The notes under the pieces were generated by a model. The model saw nothing but the letters and a program-made list of their open reading frames with translations. It searched no databases and was not told the origin of the DNA. The translations under genes were made by a program, and so were the position numbers. This document shows, one piece after another, positions 21,331 through 32,578 of a stretch of 64,000 nt of DNA. Every line of letters begins with the position of its first letter. The stretch's first letter is position 1. This DNA comes from Streptomyces atroolivaceus (GTDB lineage Bacteria > Actinomycetota > Actinomycetes > Streptomycetales > Streptomycetaceae). The stretch lies in the NCBI RefSeq assembly GCF_000717025.1, contig NZ_JNXG01000017.1:124001-188000 (forward strand), read 5' to 3'.

Positions 21331-21876
21331 TCAGCTGCCGGGCCGGTCGGCCAGGGCGACCGGCGGCGCGTCGTCCATCTCGAACGCGAGCGGGAACGGG
21401 GCGTGGCCCGCGAGCCGGAACAGCCGCACCGTCCGGTGCCTGCGCAGCGCCCGTGCGGCGCGCACCGCGTCGTTGTGGAAGCGGCGCGCCATCGGTACGC
21501 GGCGTACGGCGGCGGCCAGTTCCCGAGCCGCGTCCTCGCCGCCGGGGAACTCCTTCACCGCCTCGACCTGCGCCACCTCGCCGAACACGGCCCGCAGGGC
21601 GGTGCTCAGCTCGCTCTCGGCGACCTCGCGCTGGTCCTCCTCGGCCTGCCGCGCCGCGTGCGCCGCCTCGTAGAGCACGATCGACGCGGCGGGGTCCAGG
21701 ACCCCGGACGTGGCCAGCTCCTGGGTGACCGAGGCACGGCGCAGCAGCTGGGCGTCCAGTGCCGCCCGGGCAGCGTCGATGCGGGCGTGGAGCCGGTCGA
21801 GCCGCCCGGCGGTCCAGCTGAGATACAGGCCGATCGCGAAGAGCGCGACGACGGTCCAGATGAGGATTTCGATCAC
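21331..21876 (-). CDS. LemA-like membrane protein
   Basis: A protein of about 181 aa with one N-terminal membrane helix (VIEILIWTVVALFAIGLYLSW) and a long helical cytoplasmic region. The pattern ARRFHNDAVRAARALRRHRT followed by LFRLAGHAPFPLAFEMDD resembles the LemA family tail (YNDAVRxYN then FPxxFE). Function is unknown. GTG at 21876 is chosen because it begins at the membrane helix. TTG at 21885 is also in frame, and neither has a clear ribosome site. It lies between pimA and pdxS, as in other Streptomyces. Confidence 0.7.
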   Translation of the reverse strand: MIEILIWTVVALFAIGLYLSWTAGRLDRLHARIDAARAALDAQLLRRASVTQELATSGVLDPAASIVLYEAAHAARQAEEDQREVAESELSTALRAVFGEVAQVEAVKEFPGGEDAARELAAAVRRVPMARRFHNDAVRAARALRRHRTVRLFRLAGHAPFPLAFEMDDAPPVALADRPGS

Positions 21877-22014
21877 GGGCGGCAAGGCTACCGTCGGAGG
21901 GGGCCCTCGTAGCCCGCCGGTACGCTCCGGCCCGGCTGCCGGGCGGGCGTATCCGCCGGGGCGGAGGCACCGCGCCTACCGGCGGGGCTCAGGCACCGGG
22001 CCCGGCGACGACGC

Positions 22015-23175
22015 TCAGTCCCTGGCGAGGCCGAAGCGTGCCCGGAGTCCCGTGCGTTCGTCGGTGTCCACGGACGCGGCTCCCTCCGTCACCGTCTCGT
22101 ACACCCCGAGGATGTCCGCACCGACGGTCGTCCAGTCGAAGCGGCGCACGTGCGCGCTGCCCCGCTCCCGCAGTCCCGCACGCCGCTCCGGGTCGCCCAG
22201 GAGCCGGATCGCGGCCGAGGCCAGCGCGTCCGCGTCCTCATTGGCGAACAGGTCGCCCGCGGCTCCCTGGTCGAGCACCTGCGCGAACGCGTCCAGGTCA
22301 CTGGCGAGGACGGGCGCTCCCGCCGACAGCGCCTCGACCAGGATGATGCCGAAGCTCTCGCCGCCGGTGTTCGGAGCGACGTACACGTCGACGCTGCGCA
22401 GCAGCCGTGCCTTGTCCTCGTCGCTCACCATGCCGAGGAATTCGACGCGCGGGCGCATCTCCCGCGGCAGCGAGGCGACCGCTTCCTCCTCGTCGCCGCG
22501 CCCCGCGACCAGCAGCCGGGTCTCCGGACGGGCTGCCAGGATCGCGGGGAGCGCCTTCATCAGGACGGGCAGCCCCTTGCGCGGCTCGTCGATGCGTCCT
22601 ATGAAACCGAGCGTGCCGCCCTGCCACTCGGCCTTCGGCTCGGCCCCGGCGAAGAAGTCCACGTCGACACCGTTGGGGATGACCACGGCGTCCCCGCCCA
22701 GGTGCTCGACCAGGGTCCGCCGCGCGTACTCGCTCACCGCGATCCGCGCGCTGATCTTCTCCAGCGCCGGCTGGAGGATCGGGTACGCCGCGATCATGGC
22801 CCGGGAACGCGGGTTGGACGTGTGGAACGTGGCCACGATCGGCCCCTGCGCCGCCCAGCAGGTGAGCAGGCCCAGCGAGGGCGAGGTGGGCTCGTGGATG
22901 TGGATGACGTCGAAGGTGCCCTCGTTGAGCCAGCGCCGGACCCGGGCGGCGGACAGGAACCCGAAGTTCAGCCGGGCGACGGAGCCGTTGTACGGGACGG
23001 GCACGGCCCGGCCCGCGGACACGACGTAGGGCGGCAGCGGTGTCTCGTCGTCGGCGGGCGCGAGCACCGAGACGTCGTGGCCGAGACGGATCAGGTGCTC
23101 GGCCAGGTCACGGATGTGGAACTGCACCCCGCCCGGAACGTCCCAGGAGTACGGGCAGACGATGCCGATCTTCAC
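22015..23175 (-). CDS. pimA: Phosphatidylinositol alpha-mannosyltransferase PimA-like
   Basis: A 386-aa GT4 glycosyltransferase that puts the first mannose on phosphatidylinositol at the inner membrane face. The N-terminus KIGIVCPYSWDVPGGVQFHI is typical of PimA. VIHIHEPTSPSLGLL lies around residue 100, and the GT4 C-terminal Glu motif APNTGGESFGIILVEALSAG around residues 265-285. The start is GTG at 23175 with GGGGGAAG before it, overlapping the acyltransferase stop (GTGA). Confidence 0.92.
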   Translation of the reverse strand: MKIGIVCPYSWDVPGGVQFHIRDLAEHLIRLGHDVSVLAPADDETPLPPYVVSAGRAVPVPYNGSVARLNFGFLSAARVRRWLNEGTFDVIHIHEPTSPSLGLLTCWAAQGPIVATFHTSNPRSRAMIAAYPILQPALEKISARIAVSEYARRTLVEHLGGDAVVIPNGVDVDFFAGAEPKAEWQGGTLGFIGRIDEPRKGLPVLMKALPAILAARPETRLLVAGRGDEEEAVASLPREMRPRVEFLGMVSDEDKARLLRSVDVYVAPNTGGESFGIILVEALSAGAPVLASDLDAFAQVLDQGAAGDLFANEDADALASAAIRLLGDPERRAGLRERGSAHVRRFDWTTVGADILGVYETVTEGAASVDTDERTGLRARFGLARD

Positions 23176-24095
23176 GGAGCTTCCCCCTGGGGGTCCAGAT
23201 CCGAGAGCCAGAGCCGCTGCAGCATGTGCCAGTCCTCCGGATGCTCGGCGATCCCGGTGGCGAAGGCATCGGCCAGCGCCTGTGTCATGGCGGACGTCTT
23301 CTCGATCCGGGTACCTGTCTCCGGTACGGCGACCGGCGGATGGACCTGCCCCTGCATCACGGGCGTGCCGTCGAACCAGAGGGTGACGGGCAGCAGCAGC
23401 GCACCGGTCTGCTGGGCCAGCAGAGCCGGACCGGCGGGCATGCGGGCGGTGTCGCCGAAGAAGTCCACCTCGACGCCGGAGGCGGACAGATCGCGGTCGG
23501 CGACGAGGCAGACCAGCCCGCCCGCGCGCAGCCGCCGGGCCAGGGTCCCGAACGCGGACCCGCCGTTGTGTGGCAGGACCTCCATGCCCAGGCCCTGGCG
23601 GTAGGCCACGAAGCGGTCGTAGAGGCTTTCCGGCTTGAGCCGCTCGGCGACCGTCGTGAAGGGCACCTTCAGGTCCGTGGTGGCCCACGCTCCCGCCAGG
23701 TCCCAGTTCCCCAGGTGCGGCAGCGCGGCCACGACGCCCTGGCCCGAGTCGAGAGCCTCGGTGATCCGGTGGACGTCGCGGACGTTGATGGACGCCTTGA
23801 TCCGCTGCGGACTCCAGGTCGGCAGCCGGAAGGACTCCATCCAGTAGCGCATGTACGAGCGCATGCCGGCCTTCGACAGCTCGGCGAGCCGGGCGGCGTC
23901 CGCGTCGGGCACCACCCGGGCGAGGTTCGACTCGAGGCGGAGCACGGACTTTCCGCGCCGCTTCCACACCTGGTCGGCCAGGGTGCGGAAGAGCGCGGCC
24001 GCGGCCGGCTCGGGAAGCTTCTTGACCACTCCCCAGCCGAGGCCGTAGAGCCCGTCGGTCAGCCGTCCCCTCAGATCGATTCCGGTGCCGCTCAC
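23172..24095 (-). CDS. Phosphatidylinositol mannoside acyltransferase (PatA-like, LPLAT family)
   Basis: A 307-aa acyltransferase predicted to add a fatty acid to the mannose of PIM. The LPLAT catalytic HxxxxD motif appears as LPHLGNWDLAGAW (residues about 118-130), and a glycerolipid-binding-like segment reads FFGDTARMPAGPALLA. The start is GTG at 24095, overlapping the pgsA stop codon (GTGA). Position between pgsA and pimA is the conserved actinobacterial arrangement and supports the assignment. Confidence 0.9.
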   Translation of the reverse strand: MSGTGIDLRGRLTDGLYGLGWGVVKKLPEPAAAALFRTLADQVWKRRGKSVLRLESNLARVVPDADAARLAELSKAGMRSYMRYWMESFRLPTWSPQRIKASINVRDVHRITEALDSGQGVVAALPHLGNWDLAGAWATTDLKVPFTTVAERLKPESLYDRFVAYRQGLGMEVLPHNGGSAFGTLARRLRAGGLVCLVADRDLSASGVEVDFFGDTARMPAGPALLAQQTGALLLPVTLWFDGTPVMQGQVHPPVAVPETGTRIEKTSAMTQALADAFATGIAEHPEDWHMLQRLWLSDLDPQGEAP

Positions 24096-24778
24096 TGCGC
24101 GGCCTCGCTCCCCTGGTCCGCCGTCCCGCCCTGGGCGGCGGCCGCGGCGGCATCGGCTTCCGCCGACTCCCTGCGCACGGTCACCACCCGCTGGATCAGC
24201 GTGACCAGACTGCCCAGGGCGACGATCCACAGCGCGATCGGCAGCAGGACCTGGATGCCCGGCACCCCGAATCCGTGCAGTCCGGCGAGGCCGGCCGCGA
24301 CCAGCGAGATCACGAGGCGCTCGGCGCGCTCCACCAGTCCGTTCACCGCGACCGGCAGTCCGATCGACTCGCCCCGCGCCTTCGTGTACGAGACCACCTG
24401 ACCGCTGGCCAGGCAGAAGATCGCGACCGCGCACAGCACGTTGTCGTCGCCGCTGCCCGCGTACCAGAGCGCGAACCCGGCGAAGATCGCCCCGTCCGCG
24501 ACCCGGTCGAGCGTCGAGTCCAGGAACGCGCCCCACCGGCTGGAGATCCCGGCCTGCCGGGCCATGTTGCCGTCGACGAGGTCCGAGAAGACGAAGACCG
24601 TGATCACGATCGTGCCCCAGAAGAACTCCCCCATCGGGAAGAAGACCAGCGCACCTGCCATCACTCCGGCCGTACCGACGAGAGTGACCGCGTCGGGGCT
24701 GACCCCGAGGCGGAGCAGCAGAGCGGCGAACGGTGTGAGGACACGCGTAAAAAATGCACGCGCGTACTTGTTCAGCAT
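24092..24778 (-). CDS. pgsA: CDP-alcohol phosphatidyltransferase, probable phosphatidylinositol phosphate synthase
   Basis: A membrane enzyme of about 228 aa that condenses CDP-diacylglycerol with inositol phosphate. The family signature D-x2-D-G-x2-A-R-x8-G-x3-D-x3-D is complete in the stretch starting DLVDGNMARQAGISSRWGAF (residues about 70-90). About six hydrophobic segments are present, and the C-terminus is Ala/Glu/Gln-rich. ATG at 24778 starts MLNKYARAFFTRVL. An in-frame ATG at 24835 would add 19 residues, and neither has an ideal ribosome site. It heads the pgsA-acyltransferase-pimA operon. Confidence 0.9.
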   Translation of the reverse strand: MLNKYARAFFTRVLTPFAALLLRLGVSPDAVTLVGTAGVMAGALVFFPMGEFFWGTIVITVFVFSDLVDGNMARQAGISSRWGAFLDSTLDRVADGAIFAGFALWYAGSGDDNVLCAVAIFCLASGQVVSYTKARGESIGLPVAVNGLVERAERLVISLVAAGLAGLHGFGVPGIQVLLPIALWIVALGSLVTLIQRVVTVRRESAEADAAAAAAQGGTADQGSEAAQ

Positions 24779-25058
24779 GGCCTTCCCGAGGTTCGGTGGG
24801 CGCCGTGCGGCCCCTTCGGCCACCGGCTGGCCCATCGTAGTCACCAGCCGTGCCGGGTAAGGCGGGGCACCCCGTCCGCCGGAGGTCCGGGAAGCCCTGC
24901 GTCGCCGTGTGCGTCGTATGGACGACCTCCGGCACGAGTGAAAAGCTCGAATGACCGCGGGCGTGACCGAAGCCGCCGCGACGGCTCCCCCGTGCCCGTG
25001 CATCCACTCCCCGGCGCTCTTGCGGTACCGCGCCACCACCGATCGGGAGGCACGCATC

Positions 25059-27308
25059 ATGGGTGACAGGACACACACGCACACCGGGGCCGCCGGCAGG
25101 GCAGCGACGGCCGACCGGCCCGCGTCCGTACGGAACGTGGTGCTGGTCGGCCACAGCGGCTCGGGAAAGACCACCCTGGTCGAGGCACTCGCGCTGACGG
25201 CCGGGGCGCTGAACCGGGCCGGCCGGGTCGAGGACGGCGCCACCGTCTCCGACCACGACGAGATCGAACAGCGCCGACGACGTTCCGTACAGCTCTCGCT
25301 GGTCCCCGTCGAATGGGGCGGCTACAAGATCAATCTGCTGGACACCCCCGGCTACGCGGACTTCGTCGGGGAGCTCAGGGCCGGTCTGCGCGCGGCGGAC
25401 GCGGCCCTCTTCGTCGTCTCGGCCGCCCAGGAGGCCGACGCGGTGGCAGGCACGGCCCGCGCGCTCTGGGAGGAGTGCGCGGCGGTCGGGATGCCACGAG
25501 CCGTCGTCGTCACGCACCTGGACACCGCGCGCACGTCTTTCGACGAGATGACCCGGATCTGCGGCCGGATCTTCGGGCACGACGACCCCGACGCCGTGCT
25601 TCCCCTCTACCTGCCGGTGCAGGGGCCGGAGGGCCCGGACGGCCACGCCCCGCTCACCGGGCTCACCGGACTCCTCACCCAGCGCGTCCTCGACTACTCC
25701 TCGGGGGAACGGCGGGAGACCCCGCCCGCCGATGACCGGCGCGGTCCCCTCCTGGAGGCCCGTGCCCGGCTCATCGAGGGGATCATCGCCGAGAGCGAGG
25801 ACGAGACCCTCATGGAGCGCTACCTGGGTGGTGGCGAGATCGACGCCCCGATCCTCGTCGAGGATCTGGAACGCGCCGTCGCACGCGGCTCCTTCCACCC
25901 CCTCCTCACCGCCGCGCCCGCCGTCGAGGGCGCCCGCCAGGGCGTCGGCACCGTGGAGCTCCTCGACCTGATCACCCGCGGCTTCCCCTCCCCCGTGGAG
26001 CGCACCCTGCCGGCGGTCACCACCCCGGACGGCGCACCGCGCCCCGCCCCGGTCTGCGATCCGTCGGCACCCCTGCTCGCCGAGGTGGTGAAGACCTCGT
26101 CCGACCCGTACGTGGGGCGGGTCTCCCTCGTCCGTGTCTTCTCCGGCACCCTGCGACCCGAGGACACCGTGCACGTCTGCGGCCACGGTCTCTCCGGGCC
26201 CGGGGGCGGAGCGCGTCCCCGCCATGAGGCCGATGTACGGGCCGGAGCTCTCTCCGCACCCTTCGGCAAGCAGCAGCGCCCCCTGGACAGCTGTATCGCC
26301 GGAGACCTGGCCTGCGTCTCCAAGCTCGGCGGTGCGGAGACCGGGGACACCCTCTCGGGCGACGGCGACCCGCTGCTGATGGAGCCGTGGGTCATGCCCG
26401 ACCCGCTGCTCCCGCTGGCGGTCCGCGCCCACGGCAAGGCCGATGAGGACAGGCTCTCGCAGGGCCTGGCGCGCCTGGTCGCCGAGGATCCCACGATGCG
26501 TCTGGAGCAGAACCAGGACACCCACCAGGTCGTGCTGTGGTGCATGGGCGAGGCGCACACGGAGGTCGCGCTGGAACGCCTGCGCAGCAGGTACGGCGTC
26601 CAGGTCGACGCCGAACCCCATCGCGTACCGCTGCGCGAGACGTTCGCCTCCCGTGCCGTCGGGCACGGCCGGCACGTCAAGCAGTCGGGCGGTCACGGCC
26701 AGTACGCGGTCTGCGAGATCGAGGTGGAGCCACTGCCGCCCGGTACGGGCATCGAGTTCGTCGACCAGGTGGTCGGCGGCTCGGTGCCGCGCCAGTTCGT
26801 CGCGTCCGTGGAGAAGGGGGTCCGCGCCCAGGCGGCGCGCGGTGTCGCGGCCGGCCACCCGCTCGTCGACGTACGCGTCACCCTGGTCGACGGGAAGTCA
26901 CACTCGGTCGACTCCTCCGACGCCGCCTTCCAGACCGCCGGTGCGCTGGCGCTGCGCGAGGCCGCCGCCACCACCCGCGTACAGCTGCTCGAACCCGTCG
27001 CGGAGGTCGGCGTCCTGGTCCCCGACGCTTACGTGGGTGCCGTCATGAGTGATCTCGCGGGGCGGCGCGGCCGGGTCGTCGGCACCGAACAGGAGGCCGG
27101 GGAACGCACGCTCGTACGGGCCGAGGTGCCGGAGGCGGAGATCGGCAGGTACACCGTCGACCTCCGCTCCCTGACGCATGGGGCCGGACGGTTCGACCGG
27201 GCGTACGCCCGGCACGAACCGATGCCTCCGCAACTCGCCGACCGCATCCGCGAAGCACAGGAAAACAGCACAAAGGTGAGCTGGTTGACCGGTTCTGGCG
27301 CCTCGTGA
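25059..27308 (+). CDS. Elongation factor G-like GTPase (EF-G2 type)
   Basis: A 749-aa protein with the full EF-G domain layout. The G domain (residues about 25-290) has the P-loop GHSGSGKTTLVEA. Domain II starts near PYVGRVSLVRVFSGTLRPED, and domains III-V contain SGGHGQYAVCEIEVEPLPPG. The third GTPase motif reads DTPGYADF where classical EF-G has DTPGH, and the fourth reads THLD instead of NKxD. Mycobacterial EF-G2, the known relative, is reported to lack ribosome-stimulated GTPase activity. ATG at 25059 with GGGAGG upstream is chosen over an in-frame start at 24951. It is divergent from pgsA and is not the housekeeping fusA. Confidence 0.88.
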   Translation: MGDRTHTHTGAAGRAATADRPASVRNVVLVGHSGSGKTTLVEALALTAGALNRAGRVEDGATVSDHDEIEQRRRRSVQLSLVPVEWGGYKINLLDTPGYADFVGELRAGLRAADAALFVVSAAQEADAVAGTARALWEECAAVGMPRAVVVTHLDTARTSFDEMTRICGRIFGHDDPDAVLPLYLPVQGPEGPDGHAPLTGLTGLLTQRVLDYSSGERRETPPADDRRGPLLEARARLIEGIIAESEDETLMERYLGGGEIDAPILVEDLERAVARGSFHPLLTAAPAVEGARQGVGTVELLDLITRGFPSPVERTLPAVTTPDGAPRPAPVCDPSAPLLAEVVKTSSDPYVGRVSLVRVFSGTLRPEDTVHVCGHGLSGPGGGARPRHEADVRAGALSAPFGKQQRPLDSCIAGDLACVSKLGGAETGDTLSGDGDPLLMEPWVMPDPLLPLAVRAHGKADEDRLSQGLARLVAEDPTMRLEQNQDTHQVVLWCMGEAHTEVALERLRSRYGVQVDAEPHRVPLRETFASRAVGHGRHVKQSGGHGQYAVCEIEVEPLPPGTGIEFVDQVVGGSVPRQFVASVEKGVRAQAARGVAAGHPLVDVRVTLVDGKSHSVDSSDAAFQTAGALALREAAATTRVQLLEPVAEVGVLVPDAYVGAVMSDLAGRRGRVVGTEQEAGERTLVRAEVPEAEIGRYTVDLRSLTHGAGRFDRAYARHEPMPPQLADRIREAQENSTKVSWLTGSGAS

Positions 27309-27441
27309 CCGCCCCGCGGCCTCGTCGGCGGGCGGAGGCACGGCCCGGACGATAGTCTGTGGGCCCAGCTCAGAAGGTGTGCGACGTACGGTAGTTGGGA
27401 ACAGCCGCAGGAGCAGACCGTGCGGGCGAGTGGGGGCGACA

Positions 27442-29112
27442 GTGGCCAACGACGGATTCGATTTCTCTCCCGGAGCGCAGATCCCGCTCCAGGGTTCGGG
27501 AGGACAGGCGGTGGCGACCAACGCCCTCGCCTCCGCCGCGTACCGCGACAGCGATGTGACGGAGATCCTCAAGGCCAACAGCGAGTGGCACAAGTCCGAG
27601 GTGAAGCCGGGCGAGTCCAAGCTGTTCAAGTCCGACTATTTCAAGCCGAATCTGGGCGAGGCGTTCTCCAGGGCCGTCCAGGAACGCATGCTCGGCGGCG
27701 GCCGCAACGCGCTCATCCAGTCCTTCGGCACCGACCCGCAGACCGTCGTCGAGCACTGCCTGTCCGCGACACGGCTGCGCAAGGCGCGCGACACGAAGCT
27801 GACCCTGGTCACCGCGGTCTTCGGCTTCGCCTTCCTGCCCGGCCTGGTCCTCTGGGTACTCGCCTTCCGGCTCCGTGACTTCCTCAACAGGTCCAAGGAC
27901 AAGTTCATCCAAGGGCTGGGCGGGATCCTGCTCGTCGCGCTCGGCGGCGCCGCCGCGTTCTTCCTGATCGCCATGCCGCTCACCGGGCTGCTGGGCCTCT
28001 ACCTGCGTGCCGCCGCCATCGCCCCGCTGATCGGCTGGCTGCTCGCCAAACGGATCGCGGAGGACTCGGTCAAGGACCTGCGCGCTCGCTGGGAAGGGCT
28101 CCTCTCCGGCTCCGGCGTCAGCGCGAAGATCCCCGAAGCCGTACCCAAGAACCCCAACGAGACCGCCCGCGAGGCCCTGCGCCAGGGGCTGGAGAAGCTC
28201 TCCGCCGAGCAGCAGTCCAACTCCGTCTTCTACGCGGGCCCCAAGGGCGTCCTCGGCATGGGTACCCGCTGGGGCAGCTGGCAGCTCGCCGAGGAGCTCA
28301 CACCGGAGGACCCCACCAGGGAGATCCACCAGTTCCGCAGCTGGGACGTCGTACGGGCCATCCACGACCAGCTGAAGATGCTCGAGCGCGGGCCGCTGAA
28401 CACCGGCGGCTTCCCCACCCCGTCCGTCAAGCACTGGATCGTCACCCCCGTCGGCGAGAACGCGGACTCCGTCTCCCGCCCCGAGGGCGAGGACGTCGCC
28501 ACCTTCCAGGTCAAGCCCCACGAGATACAGCGCATCTGCAACCACCAGCAGTTCGGCAGTGGCAACCGGCATTACCTGGGCGTCCAGTTCACGCTCTGGG
28601 ACGGCCAGCTGGTGATCACGATGCTGATCACCGTCACCGTCCTCCACGAGACGCTGCGGATCGAGGTCACCGGCCACGCGCTGGGCCCCGTCCATTCGCT
28701 CTTCCTCACCAAGCCGGAGGCGGCGACCAAGACGGTCAAGAAGGCGGTCAGGTTCTGGGAGACGCGGAAGATCACGCTCCCCCTCGTCAAGGCCAGCGAG
28801 GTCGTGAGGCTCGCGCTGCGCGCCCCCTTCACCTGGTACCCGCCGCTGCTCGACTACCTGGGCGGCAAGATCGTCCTGCCCGAGCCCTTCGGTCTGCGCC
28901 ACGCCTGGGCGGCGAAGCCCTGGGGCCACCGTTTCATGGCCGACGACGCCATGCGGACGGCCACCCCGGTCCTGCGCGTCGTCCACTCCGCGACGATGCG
29001 GGTCCTGAAGGAACACGGCGTCGACACCGAGCGCTTCGACAACCGCTCCATGATCCTCAGCGGCCTGGTCCAGGACCCCGCCCCGAGGAAGGCCGACGTC
29101 TACGACGCGTGA
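27442..29112 (+). CDS. Large integral membrane protein of unknown function
   Basis: A protein of about 556 aa that is conserved in Streptomyces but uncharacterised. The soluble N-terminus (residues 1-110) is followed by two or three closely spaced hydrophobic segments (LTLVTAVFGFAFLPGLVLWV, then GGILLVALGGAAAFFLIAMP and TGLLGLYLRAAAIAPLIGWL, about 115-210). A long soluble domain follows, with a further hydrophobic strand (WDGQLVITMLITVTVLHETL, about 395). GTG at 27442 with GGGGG upstream is taken as start. GTG at 27430 and an upstream frame opening at 27379 are alternatives. No enzymatic motif was recognised. It stands downstream of the EF-G2 gene on the same strand (133 bp gap). Confidence 0.75.
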   Translation: MANDGFDFSPGAQIPLQGSGGQAVATNALASAAYRDSDVTEILKANSEWHKSEVKPGESKLFKSDYFKPNLGEAFSRAVQERMLGGGRNALIQSFGTDPQTVVEHCLSATRLRKARDTKLTLVTAVFGFAFLPGLVLWVLAFRLRDFLNRSKDKFIQGLGGILLVALGGAAAFFLIAMPLTGLLGLYLRAAAIAPLIGWLLAKRIAEDSVKDLRARWEGLLSGSGVSAKIPEAVPKNPNETAREALRQGLEKLSAEQQSNSVFYAGPKGVLGMGTRWGSWQLAEELTPEDPTREIHQFRSWDVVRAIHDQLKMLERGPLNTGGFPTPSVKHWIVTPVGENADSVSRPEGEDVATFQVKPHEIQRICNHQQFGSGNRHYLGVQFTLWDGQLVITMLITVTVLHETLRIEVTGHALGPVHSLFLTKPEAATKTVKKAVRFWETRKITLPLVKASEVVRLALRAPFTWYPPLLDYLGGKIVLPEPFGLRHAWAAKPWGHRFMADDAMRTATPVLRVVHSATMRVLKEHGVDTERFDNRSMILSGLVQDPAPRKADVYDA

Positions 29113-29149
29113 GCCCGCCCGGGCGACCACGCCCGGGGCGGGATCCCGC

Positions 29150-29710
29150 TCAGACGGACAGGGGCCCGGCCGGCCACACGCCGGCCAGCATCGTCCGGGT
29201 GTCCCCGAGGAGCTGCGGGAGCACCTTCGTGTGTCCGACGACCGGCATGAAGTTGGTGTCCCCGCCCCAACGCGGCACCACGTGCTGGTGGAGGTGGGCG
29301 GCGATGCCCGCGCCGGCCTCCGCGCCCTGGTTCATCCCGATGTTGAAGCCGTGCGCCCCGGAGGCGGCCCGCAACGCGACCATGGCCCGCTTGGTGAAGT
29401 CGGCCAGCTCCGCGGTCTCCGGGCCGTCGAGCTCCGTGTAGTCGGCCACGTGCCGGTAGGGCACCACCATCAGGTGCCCGCCGTTGTACGGGTACAGATT
29501 GAGCACCGCGTAGACCTTCTCACCACGCGCGATGACCAGCCCGTCCTCGTCGGACTTCGACGGAATCTCGCAGAACGGACAGCCGTCCCCGGCTCCCGGA
29601 CCGCTCGGCTTGCTCTCCCCCTGGATGTAGGCCATCCGGTGGGGCGTCCACAGGCGCTGGAACGCGTCGGGCGTCCCCACTCCGATCTGCTGCTCCGGCT
29701 CACTCGTCAT
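29150..29710 (-). CDS. HIT family protein, probable Ap4A phosphorylase-like
   Basis: A 186-aa histidine-triad nucleotide-binding protein. The HIT motif HLHQHVVPRWGG lies around residues 145-156, and CPFCEIP near residue 47 may bind zinc. YPYNGGHLMVVPYRHVADY is the nucleotide-binding core. In mycobacteria the homologue next to thrS and pgsA is an Ap4A phosphorylase, so the same activity is likely here but not proven. ATG at 29710 is chosen; the frame is open upstream. Confidence 0.9.
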   Translation of the reverse strand: MTSEPEQQIGVGTPDAFQRLWTPHRMAYIQGESKPSGPGAGDGCPFCEIPSKSDEDGLVIARGEKVYAVLNLYPYNGGHLMVVPYRHVADYTELDGPETAELADFTKRAMVALRAASGAHGFNIGMNQGAEAGAGIAAHLHQHVVPRWGGDTNFMPVVGHTKVLPQLLGDTRTMLAGVWPAGPLSV

Positions 29711-29788
29711 GCCGGTCAGCATATTGCGTCGCTCCTCCCGCGCGTGTCGCCGGGGCCGAGCGCGCCCGCGCACCGCGATGCTGACGCC

Positions 29789-30466
29789 ATGAGCGACCGC
29801 CCCACGGCCCCCGTCCCCGACCGGCTGAAGGAATGGGAGCAGCGCACCGAGGTGCCGCTCTTCGCCGCGGCCCTGGTCTTCCTCACCGGTTACGCGGTCC
29901 GCGTCCTCGCCCCTCTCGACGCCCAGCCGTGGCGCGACGTCGCGCTCGCCCTCGTCGCCGCCGCCTGGCTGCTCTTCGCCGTGGACTACGGCGTACGGCT
30001 CCGGCTCAGCGGTCAGGGCCGGCACTTCGTACGCACCCACTGGCTGGACACGATCGTCCTCCTGCTGCCGCTGCTGCGCCCGTTGCGCGTGGTCCAGCTC
30101 TACACGGCGGTCCAGAAGCGCCGGGAGCGGCCCCGGCTGAGCCTGTACGCCCGGGTGATGACGTACGCGGGACTCACGACCGTGCTCCTGGGCTTCTCCG
30201 CGGCGCTCGCGGTGTACCACCAGGAGAAGGGAGCGCCCGGCTCCACGATCCGCACGTTCGGGGACGCGGTGTGGTGGGCGTGCGCGACGCTCACCACGGT
30301 GGGTTACGGGGACGCCGTACCGGTCACGTTCGGCGGCCGGGTCGTCGCGGCGGGGCTGATGGCCTGCGGGCTGGCGCTGCTGGGGGCGGTGACGGGTTCG
30401 TTCTCGTCCTGGCTGTTGCAGGTGTTCACCCGGGAGGACGAGCGGAGGCCCCCGGGGAGCGCGTAG
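29789..30466 (+). CDS. Voltage-gated-like potassium channel
   Basis: A 225-aa membrane protein. Several hydrophobic helices precede an Arg-rich segment (LLPLLRPLRVVQLYTAVQKR), and the pore region carries the K+ selectivity filter TLTTVGYGDAVPVT (residues about 170-183). The S5-P-S6 layout is complete. ATG at 29789 is chosen. The C-terminus is short with no RCK domain. Its stop codon sits at the loop of a strong bidirectional terminator. The gene interrupts the thrS-HIT neighbourhood on the opposite strand. Confidence 0.88.
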   Translation: MSDRPTAPVPDRLKEWEQRTEVPLFAAALVFLTGYAVRVLAPLDAQPWRDVALALVAAAWLLFAVDYGVRLRLSGQGRHFVRTHWLDTIVLLLPLLRPLRVVQLYTAVQKRRERPRLSLYARVMTYAGLTTVLLGFSAALAVYHQEKGAPGSTIRTFGDAVWWACATLTTVGYGDAVPVTFGGRVVAAGLMACGLALLGAVTGSFSSWLLQVFTREDERRPPGSA

Positions 30467-30481
30467 CTCCCCGGGGGCCTC
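30445..30481. terminator. Bidirectional terminator overlapping the channel stop codon
   Basis: Sixteen-base arms (30445-30460 and 30466-30481) with a 5-nt loop lie between the channel gene and thrS, which converge. The TAG at 30464-30466 is in the loop. Confidence 0.85.
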
Positions 30482-30502
30482 ACCGGCATCCCGCGGCAGG
30501 GA

Positions 30503-32479
<1,977 letters not shown>

Positions 32480-32578
32480 CGGTCTCTCCTGACTGAGGGG
32501 GTGCGGCGCTTTCCTCCTGCGCGCGCAAGAGGAATCGTACCGAGCCGGGGGGCCTCGACGCGAAAGGGATACCGCGCG

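Noticed and set aside
23172..26858. A 1228-aa minus-strand open frame across the EF-G2 gene and the acyltransferase
   Set aside because: Only the last 307 codons (from 24095) match a protein family. The rest is antisense to the EF-G2 gene and the pgsA region.
32480..32578. T-box leader for thrS
   Set aside because: The upstream gap is only 99 bp, too short for a T-box leader, and has no terminator/antiterminator pair.
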